DNA of 64,000 nucleotides, from assembly GCA_943735955.1 (NCBI GenBank), contig OX030955.1:15571583-15635582 (forward strand), given 5' to 3'. Shown here in pieces: positions 56,801 through 64,000 of the stretch. Made by a program: the position numbers and the translations under genes. This DNA comes from Piscicola geometra (Eukaryota > Annelida > Clitellata > Hirudinida > Piscicolidae). Each line of letters opens with the position of its first letter. Position 1 is the first letter of the stretch. The notes beneath the pieces were generated by a model. It was not told the DNA's origin, did no database searches, and was given only the letters and a program-made list of their open reading frames with translations.

Positions 56801-57847
56801 TCATAAATAATTTTTGTAAATAAAAAGAGTTCTAACTTATTCGAGAATTTGATAATTCAATTCAAGGCTGTTAGAGAAGGAAATGTAAATTATAGCTGAA
56901 AAAGTAATTACTTGAGGTAAAATCAAAACAGGTTTTATTTTTTAATCTAAAATTTGTTATATTTATGTTTTGAAAGCTTTTCTATATTTAATGACCAGCC
57001 TGTGTAGGAAAAATTTATATAGATTATAATTTATATTTAACAACAAAATATTCATATCATATAATGGTAAATAAGAAATCGACTTACAATTCTAGCTGAA
57101 AAATTAAATTCTTTATTTGTAGGTTTCAGATTACTATCAGATAAACCATAGTAAAGTGAATTATATTAATCTATCCTTGATCAAATAAGAGCTTAAATAA
57201 AAAATATATTAATGAATTATCTAAACGTAGTTTTAATTTTTGAATTTGTCAAAAATTGAACTAGCAACATTTAATAAATAAATAAATTTATTAAGTTAGT
57301 TAAACAAAACCTAACCTTTCCAATTTAATATCTAATCACCTATACTGTTAAAGAATAAAATATTGAAAACTTATTGTTAATTAATTAAGTAAAGACTGAT
57401 CAGAATATGAACATCCATCCATAAAGCGTCCATGTATATAAGTGGCAATATAAGTTATATACCTACTGGTTGAGTTGGTTTAAAATTAGTAAGCTTATAG
57501 TTTGAAAATCTTCATCAACACATTATTAAAGTTGTTTTGTGTAGTTTTAAAAATTAAACCAGTTTCAAAAAGATTGTTTGATTTTTTAAGTACGAAATAT
57601 ATAAAAATATTGGCTGATTAATATTGATTTGTTTGATTTTTTGTTCCAAGCGTTTGTGAAGTTTATGTTTATGTAAATTAAGTTTTTTTTTTAAATTATA
57701 TTTAGAAAAAAAAATCTTAATTTAAATTTTAAAATGATGTACTGAGTTTAAAAATATCAATAATGAATTTTCTGATAAAATACTGAATTTTTTTAAAAGA
57801 TAAATAAAATAAGAGTAAGGATCTTTCCTGACCATGTCATTTCAATC
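56801..57847. other. AT-rich non-coding stretch
   Basis: No coding or repeat signal recognised. It precedes the Ly6-like candidate gene and would hold its promoter. Confidence 0.5.
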
Positions 57848-59455
57848 ATGTCTGCATCACTCCACATCTTCATTCTCATCATTCTAATAATAACGTGTAA
57901 GTTTCATTAACTATTTTATTTTTGAATCATTTATGTCAATACAAAAACATCTTTTTTTTCAAATTCGTGCTTCTGGTTATTTTTATCTTAAGTTTGCCTT
58001 TTTTAAACTAGCAAATAAAACCAGAGAAAAAATGGAAAAAAATATATTAGAACTATTGATAAAAGCTCTATAGAAATACTTTTGAAATTTTCATTTTGTC
58101 TATTGACTTGACTTTTATTTATTTTCATTAATCATCGTTTTAAAATTTCCAGGAATTCTTCATCGATAAAGTGCTTTGAACCATCGAATGTATTTTATTT
58201 ACGACTCGCTGATTAATGGTCTATCATCTGTGTGCTAATAATACCTTCAGCTTTCTATACTAAGACGCCTTTCCTGTAACAAAAGAAGGACTAATAAATT
58301 ACAATGCATTCAAAATTATTAATGTGGTGATGACATTGTGGCGGTAACCCATAGAATATAAACGAATCTTCAAAATTGCTTTTTTATGTTATTAATATCT
58401 GAAAAAAAGTTTATTTCCTAAGGTTCAAAATTAGTGATCTTAGTCTAGTATATTTTTTTTAATGTTATCTATAATATTATTAAAAATAAAAGATAGAAGA
58501 AGAAGAAAGAACCACAATGAATCTTATTTATCTATAAAATAGAGAATAGAATTTCGCTCGTGAAAACTCTTTCATGTTATTTGTTAACAAAACTACTTAA
58601 TCTGGTTTATCGTCTTTAGCAATGCTGCCCTTATCACAAGAAGAAATAGTTTCTATTAAAAACCTTGAAAATATATTTTACTTGGTTTTAAATCCGTTCG
58701 TTCTGGCTGGTTTATCTACTTATCTCTATCAAGATAGCTATCCTGGTAAATATTTTATCAAGTTAAGTTGTTTTTTAATTAGCGTAAACAATTTTGTCAA
58801 TCATTTTTCCACTATCAATGCGTTTTTTCCAAATCTTTCTAAATAGATATTCTTCTAATCCAAGGCTTGGTCTATTCGGAGACGGTGATTGATGTCTTGA
58901 ACAGACGTCTTTTATCGCTTCGATTTCTTCTGAACTATTTTTAAGCTCTTTATTTATTCAACTTTTCCTGGATTTACAGACTGTGAAGGAGAAATTGATA
59001 CAACTATAAAAAAAGAAATTAAAAGATTGAATGGAACTAGGCACACTTACTGGATGATAGACAACCCGGTAAAACGTCACAACCATAATGGTTATCCATC
59101 TCACTTTAAGAATCCAGTATCAAAGTCAAATAATAAAAACTTAAATTCCCAAAAAGAATCAAACTCTACAATCGTTTCACCGTTTAAATTTAAACCTGTG
59201 CCTTTATCCACCTTAGCAGTCGGCTCAAAAGCCAGACTAAAACGCACTTTAGATTACAGTATCTATCAAGCCAAAAGCTATCCGAACGATATAAACATGA
59301 ACTACCACATGTTAGAAGATGCCATGCCTTCTCGCAACAGCTTCTTATGCTTCAGCTGCTTCTACACCAAGGAAGATAGCATAATCATGGGAGAAAAAGA
59401 ATGCTCAGACCCTTTTGACAGCGCCAAAACGGTTGAGTGTCACGACTCTTGTGCC
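57848..59455 (+). CDS. Candidate secreted Ly6/quiver-like protein, three exons (3' end open)
   Basis: Exon 1 57848-57896 (MSASLHIFILIILIIT, a signal-peptide-like start, donor T/GTAAGT, phase 1). Exon 2 58620-58745 (acceptor CTTTAG, begins with two bases then MLPLSQEEIVS, donor G/GTAAAT, phase 1). Exon 3 58980-59455 (acceptor TTTACAG, DCEGEID ..., donor GCC/GTAAGT, phase 0). All phases agree. Exon 3 has LCFSCFYTKED, KECSDPFDS, VECHDSCA: the 'CxxC ... CxDPF ... CxxxC' pattern of quiver/sleepless-type Ly6 proteins, which are GPI-linked surface proteins. The expected last Cys and GPI signal should lie in further exons; a possible terminal exon starts at 60509 (IGFPASINYF) but lacks Cys. No close family member recognised. 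Confidence 0.6.
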
Positions 59456-61579
59456 GTAAGTGTTGTTGCCTGTTGAATATGCCTTTTAGACATTATTGTT
59501 GCATTTGGTTGATTCATTTGTCGTTTGTTTGTCTCTTGTTGATTAAGTTGGTTTTTTCTTTTGTTTTTGTTTTCTGACTTTTGTTTGTGTTTCTAAAAAA
59601 ATTATTTGAAGCTGTTGGCGTATTTTATTCGCAGAAGCATGATTCTTAAAAAATAAAAACCTTTTCTTTAACTTTAACTTAGTTTTTCACTTAAAAACTA
59701 TTATATTTCAATTTAACTGAAATAAAAAAATAACTCTTATTTAACTGAATATTCAAAACAATTTTTACAAATCGACTTTAAAGCCGCTAGAAAAGCATGT
59801 CTCAAGATGTTAAAAACAGCTTTTCTATTCTTTTCCTCTCAAATTTTAACTTTTTAAAACGATAATTTTTTGAAATTTGATTCTCTGGAAGATTACCTAC
59901 TAAAAAGATATCACCGATACACTGAGAACCAGAGTGTGCTAGGAGTTTTTGTCTGAGCTATTGGCTGAAAATACTGATTTATTATAGTTTAAACTGTTGT
60001 TTCTTAAACTATGATTTATACTTCTTCCCAAACCTTTTCTATTCTTTCCGAGTCTATAATTTTTTTAAGAAATACTATTTAGTATAATAGTTTCAAAAAG
60101 TTTCTAAATAATAATAAGGTTCTTTATAATTCTGGTTTATTAAAAAAAATAGTAGAATATATACAAAACAAAAGAAGATATTTAATATTGCATCAAACAT
60201 AAAAAATATGTTTGTTAAATAAATCATTAAACCCTTTAAAGAACAATGACTTTAAGAAGTTTGGTTTTCTACTAATTAAAAACTACTTATTATTTTAATC
60301 AATTATACAATATTGGATATTTTATTATAACATTTAATATAATATTCATTGTAATAAATCACCGGCAAAGGAATTTTTTAACTAGTAAGAACTTTTTAAA
60401 ATTCAAAAACAGTAGCTTTAATATTTTTGTTTCACCAATTTTTTAAAAAGCCTCTGTGAAAAAAATTAATGGATAACATGAAACCTTTTTCAATTTATCT
60501 TTTCCAGATTGGATTTCCAGCCTCCATTAATTATTTTAAACTTTTCCATTCTCAGAATATCTTCTCCAACTATAAGCCACATGCCTTCAACTACTAAACA
60601 ACATCCACTCCTACTCCTTCTTCAGAATATCCTTTCCTACACCTATCAACGAAACTTACCTCATAAACCAGATTAAGTGAACACTAACTGTTGTTCATAC
60701 TTAAAACTCTGGATAATCAAGTTGAAAATTATTACTTTCTTCTGACACATCTTTTCTTTTCCTTCACTTCCATAGTCCACCTTTTCTAATTGATTAATCG
60801 TCTTGTTCCAAGACTCACTAAATACATTTTTATTGACTTTTTTCGTGAATTTTTTTTCCCAATAATTTTAAAGCTCATTCCGATCCTTATTTCTTATTTC
60901 TTTTTCATATTCATAATTTTAACTCTTTAAACCCGTATGTATGGAGCATATGTTAGGTCATGTATGTCAGAGTCAACCAGAATTTTCACGTGAAGTATTT
61001 CTTCGTACCAGCTTAATGTTAAATAACTCTAAAAAATAGTTAATCTTTAACTATTTTAATTCAATACGCGTGAATCATGCAATACGCTATTTTCATGATT
61101 TTCAGGCTTTATGCCAAAAGTTTATTTTCTCGTTTTATTTTATTATTTCATATTATTCACAGCCTGACAAACGCAGGGCAGTTACAAAATAAATTTAAAT
61201 GAATAAATTTAAAAATTAAATTAAATGTAGGAAAATATGTAAGAAAAAACTGAATATTAAATAATATGAAATACATATTTATTTTATTATTTAGAAAATC
61301 TAATAAAAAATAATGTTTAGATAGTGAATATTCTTATAAAACTGAATACAATTCATGAAATACTTAAAAATATCGTGAAAAAGTTGAGTAATAAATCTTA
61401 CTCAAATATATACACTGGTACATTTATTTATTCCACTTTTAATAGTACAATAGGCTTTAAAACAACATCATTAGGAGTTTTTCCCAATAAGTATTCATAT
61501 TCATATTATTAATAATAGTTGTTTCTACAAATTTGCTTAACTATTAATGTTTCTTCGATTTTCATTGAAACAACAACTA
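59456..61579. other. AT-rich stretch, possible intron and 3' part of the Ly6-like gene
   Basis: Contains one possible acceptor-exon (TTTTCCAG, then an open frame of about 29 codons from 60509 to a TAA near 60596). Otherwise no coding signal. Confidence 0.35.
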
Positions 61580-61587
61580 GTTTGAGC

Positions 61588-62324
61588 CAGTGTTATTTTC
61601 GTAACGAAAACGAAAACGAAAACGACAATTCTGAATAATCATTCCACGAAAACGAAAATAAAAACTAAATTTATTTTCAAAACGAAAACGAAAATAAAAA
61701 CTATAAAAATTTCCAAAACGAAACTGAAATAAAAACTATAATTATTTCCAAAACGAAAATTAAATAAATTTTTTGATATGCCATAATATGCAAATGAATA
61801 ACTTTTATAAAAAATATATGTCTTTGTTATAAACATTATCTTTGAGCTTTATGAAAGTAGCGCCATTTATAAAACGTTATTTTATTACCGCTTCGTTATA
61901 TGAATTAAATTATCACTTATTTTAATCATAGATTTGTTGTTATACTTCAAATTTGTTATTAATCAATAATTTACGTAATCAATTCTTATAATATTTAATT
62001 GACTGTTAATTTTTTAAACTTATTTGTTGTTAATATACTGATCTATTTTACCGTTTCATTTTATGATCAATTAATTTTTTTAGATATAAAAAAATAGTGT
62101 TTAAAGTTGTAAATTAATATATTTTCAAAACTAAAATGAAAATATAAACTATAATTATTTTCAAAACTGAAACGAAAATAAAAACTATAATTATTTTCAA
62201 AACGAAAACGAAAATAAAAACTTTAATTATTTTCAAAACGAAAACGAAAATAAAAACTATAATTAATTCCAAAACGAAACTGAAATAAATACTATAATTA
62301 TTTTATGAAACGAAAATAACACTG
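61588..62324 (+). mobile_element. hAT-type MITE, 737 bp, complete
   Basis: Terminal inverted repeats CAGTGTTATTTTCG / CGAAAATAACACTG, flanked by perfect 8-bp duplications GTTTGAGC (61580-61587 and 62325-62332). Eight-bp duplications and CAGTG ends are hAT features. The interior has no ORF; both subterminal parts consist of tandem AACGAAAATAAAAACTATAA units (about 36 bp), probably multiplied transposase-binding sites. A truncated relative is at 49114. Confidence 0.93.
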
Positions 62325-62332
62325 GTTTGAGC

Positions 62333-63560
62333 CCTTCTGTTTAAACTTTTGAGCATCTTAACCATTTCAACCCAGCTTGAAATAAAAATTAGTGAGCGAG
62401 CGGCAGATTGAGCAAGTTCAATCACTTTTTAAATTCATATGAGAATGTTAAATACTCGAGGAGTATTTTGATGGTTTATGAACTAATTTTCGTAATTTTT
62501 GTATTTATATTTTAAATATATTCATTTCAATAATTCTTTTCTATTATTATTTTATTTTAATTAATTTAAATATTTAGTTTTTCTCACTTATTTTAAACCT
62601 ATTTTAAATATAATTTGTCTAAATTATACAAAAATTTAGCATGGGCCTCGAATCAACCGATTCTGTAAGCTAAAAATATTATAATGAATAAGCAAAATTG
62701 ATATATCACAAGTAGAAAATTATTTTTGTGAAAAATGATCATTCATGTCTATGATTCATATGGTACATGATGTACAAGTGAGGCAAGTGTTTGCAATAAA
62801 GTTTCAATTTAACTCAATTTTAAACCCTACACTCAACACTCCACGTCAATGATAAACTCCTCGTAAAGTGCTCGAGGCTGTATTTATTCACTGCATAAGT
62901 TTGTTGGACTTTTTACCGTTTTTTTTACAAATAATTTTAAAATTTTTGTTTTTTCTTTTTACTTATAAGTTTTTCTTAAAAAAGCATATTAAGTTCATAT
63001 GTAAAAAATAGTGTAAAAAATAAAAATCCTTTTGAAAAATTGTTTTAAAAAATATAATCTTTTTTCTAATGATTCGTTTTATCAGATGGGAATATAATAG
63101 AAAAAGTAATTGGTTCCAACCGCGTCAGCCTACATCACACTTTGTATTTTTAGTGACTAATGATGGTAACAGCTGATCTGCTATGAAAATATGTATTCAG
63201 GTCTGAATTTATAAAGCTTTAAGTCAATTAAAATTTGCACCAAAACGCTAAAAAATATTCATAATAACTTCTCAGATATTTCCGAACGTTGATGTAGGGA
63301 TCAAAAAAATTCAATAATTTTTATTCTTTAAATAATTAAATAATCTGAAACTGTGTAAAAATTGGCAATTTAATTAAAATTGATTGTAAGATTAAAACTT
63401 TTAATCTAAAGTTAATCGTGTTTTAATCGCAATGTGCCATCAGCTACTTTAAGATAAGTATTAAACAGTAATTTTAGTTTTTTTATCCAAATTTAATACA
63501 AACTATTGAAGTTTCATCAAATTGTATTTATACAATTAATCCATCAAGAATCAAAATTTT
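62333..63560. other. AT-rich non-coding stretch
   Basis: No coding signal or clear repeat. About 62760-62890 is slightly less AT-rich (GTGCTCGAGGC), without recognisable content. Confidence 0.5.
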
Positions 63561-63565
63561 AAATG

Positions 63566-63754
63566 TCACACATCTAATTTGAACCAGTTACTAAAGCAAA
63601 CAAAATTGTTTTCATTGGTTGGATCTAAAGGGATTTTTTTCTTGCTAACTATGTGCCCTGACAAGCTGAAAAGACCTTCACATGGAGCTGTGTTTGCAAG
63701 AAATGACAAGTACTTTCTTTTCAGTTTTGCAAAACCGGATATGCTGCTAAGCAT
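63566..63754 (-). pseudogene. hAT transposase C-terminal dimerisation domain fragment
   Basis: Sixty-two minus-strand codons: KLKRKYLSFLANTAPCEGLF, SLSGHIVSKKKIPLDP, NFVCFSNWFKL. This is the hATC signature (relatives: 'RKYL.IPATSAPSERVFS.AG.I...R..L.P...L.FL..N'). The preceding part of the transposase is missing or decayed to the right. A lineage different from the other hAT relics in the window. Confidence 0.8.
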
Positions 63755-64000
63755 TGCTGCTTCATGTTGTTACCACTAAATAAGACAATTCTCTAAGCCT
63801 AGCCGAGATTCTGTTAAATATCGCTAAATAATTGACTTATTAATCAATGATGTATTCTCATCTTTGGAATCTGAAGCTAGGTATGTTCACAGTCACTTTT
63901 TTGGTGGAGGTTGTATAGTTTCAGAGATTTTCATGAAGAGGTAGAATGAAACAAAAAAGAAAAAAGTTTAATTTTGTCAATAATTTAAACTTTTTTGTTC

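Noticed and set aside
60509..60596. Terminal exon of the Ly6-like gene
   Set aside because: It has a good acceptor and fits phase 0, but encodes no cysteine and no GPI-type tail, so I did not add it to the gene model.

Overview
This window is AT-rich animal (metazoan) DNA. It has many introns with GT-AG borders, a nuclear tRNA-Cys, a very large multi-domain basement-membrane gene and many non-LTR, LTR and hAT transposons. The gene content suggests a non-vertebrate animal, but I cannot name the phylum from sequence alone.

Left part (1-33.5 kb, genic). A plus-strand terminal exon (3403-5612) encodes the C-terminal two thirds of a Patched-domain (PTCHD/RND-type) membrane protein; its upstream exons are probably outside the window. 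Facing it tail to tail on the minus strand is a complete perlecan (HSPG2-type heparan sulfate proteoglycan) gene. I rebuilt it by hand as 73 coding exons, 33402 down to 6919. Splice phases close at every junction, giving 11,094 nt, or 3,697 residues plus stop. Domain order: signal peptide, acidic region, SEA, an extra ~170-residue domain I do not know from perlecan, LDLa x3, Ig, LDLa x3, Ig, two laminin-EGF/laminin-IV modules plus further laminin-EGF, 17 tandem Ig, LamG, two EGF with a Tyr/Pro-rich spacer, LamG. It ends after the second LamG, with a poly-A signal close behind the stop. Vertebrate perlecan has three LamG domains.

Middle (33.5-57 kb, transposon-rich). I see a decayed hAT (ZBED5/SCAND3-like) remnant, a tRNA-derived SINE-like head, a 5'-truncated L2-clade LINE on the minus strand, an RTE/'craniofacial development protein 2'-type LINE on the plus strand with a PHD-like finger in its polymerase, an intact tRNA-Cys(GCA), the 3' end and LTR of a Ty3/gypsy element, a ~79-bp GCCCATATAGGACC minisatellite, a ZMYM1-type hAT fragment, tandem hairpin-bearing repeats that also occur in a perlecan intron, a reading frame with NNDKVEEV repeats and one internal stop, and a full-length inactive hAT element with a perfect 8-bp target duplication.

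Right part (57-64 kb). A three-exon candidate gene encodes a secreted protein with a Ly6/quiver-like cysteine pattern. A 737-bp hAT-type MITE with matching ends and an 8-bp target duplication follows, then a hAT dimerisation-domain fragment near the right edge.

The most interesting items are the unexplained perlecan exon 6 domain, the two-LamG perlecan C-terminus, the Patched-like protein with Ser where the transmembrane acidic residue is expected, the Ly6-like gene, the interrupted KVEEV reading frame, and the dispersed hairpin repeat.
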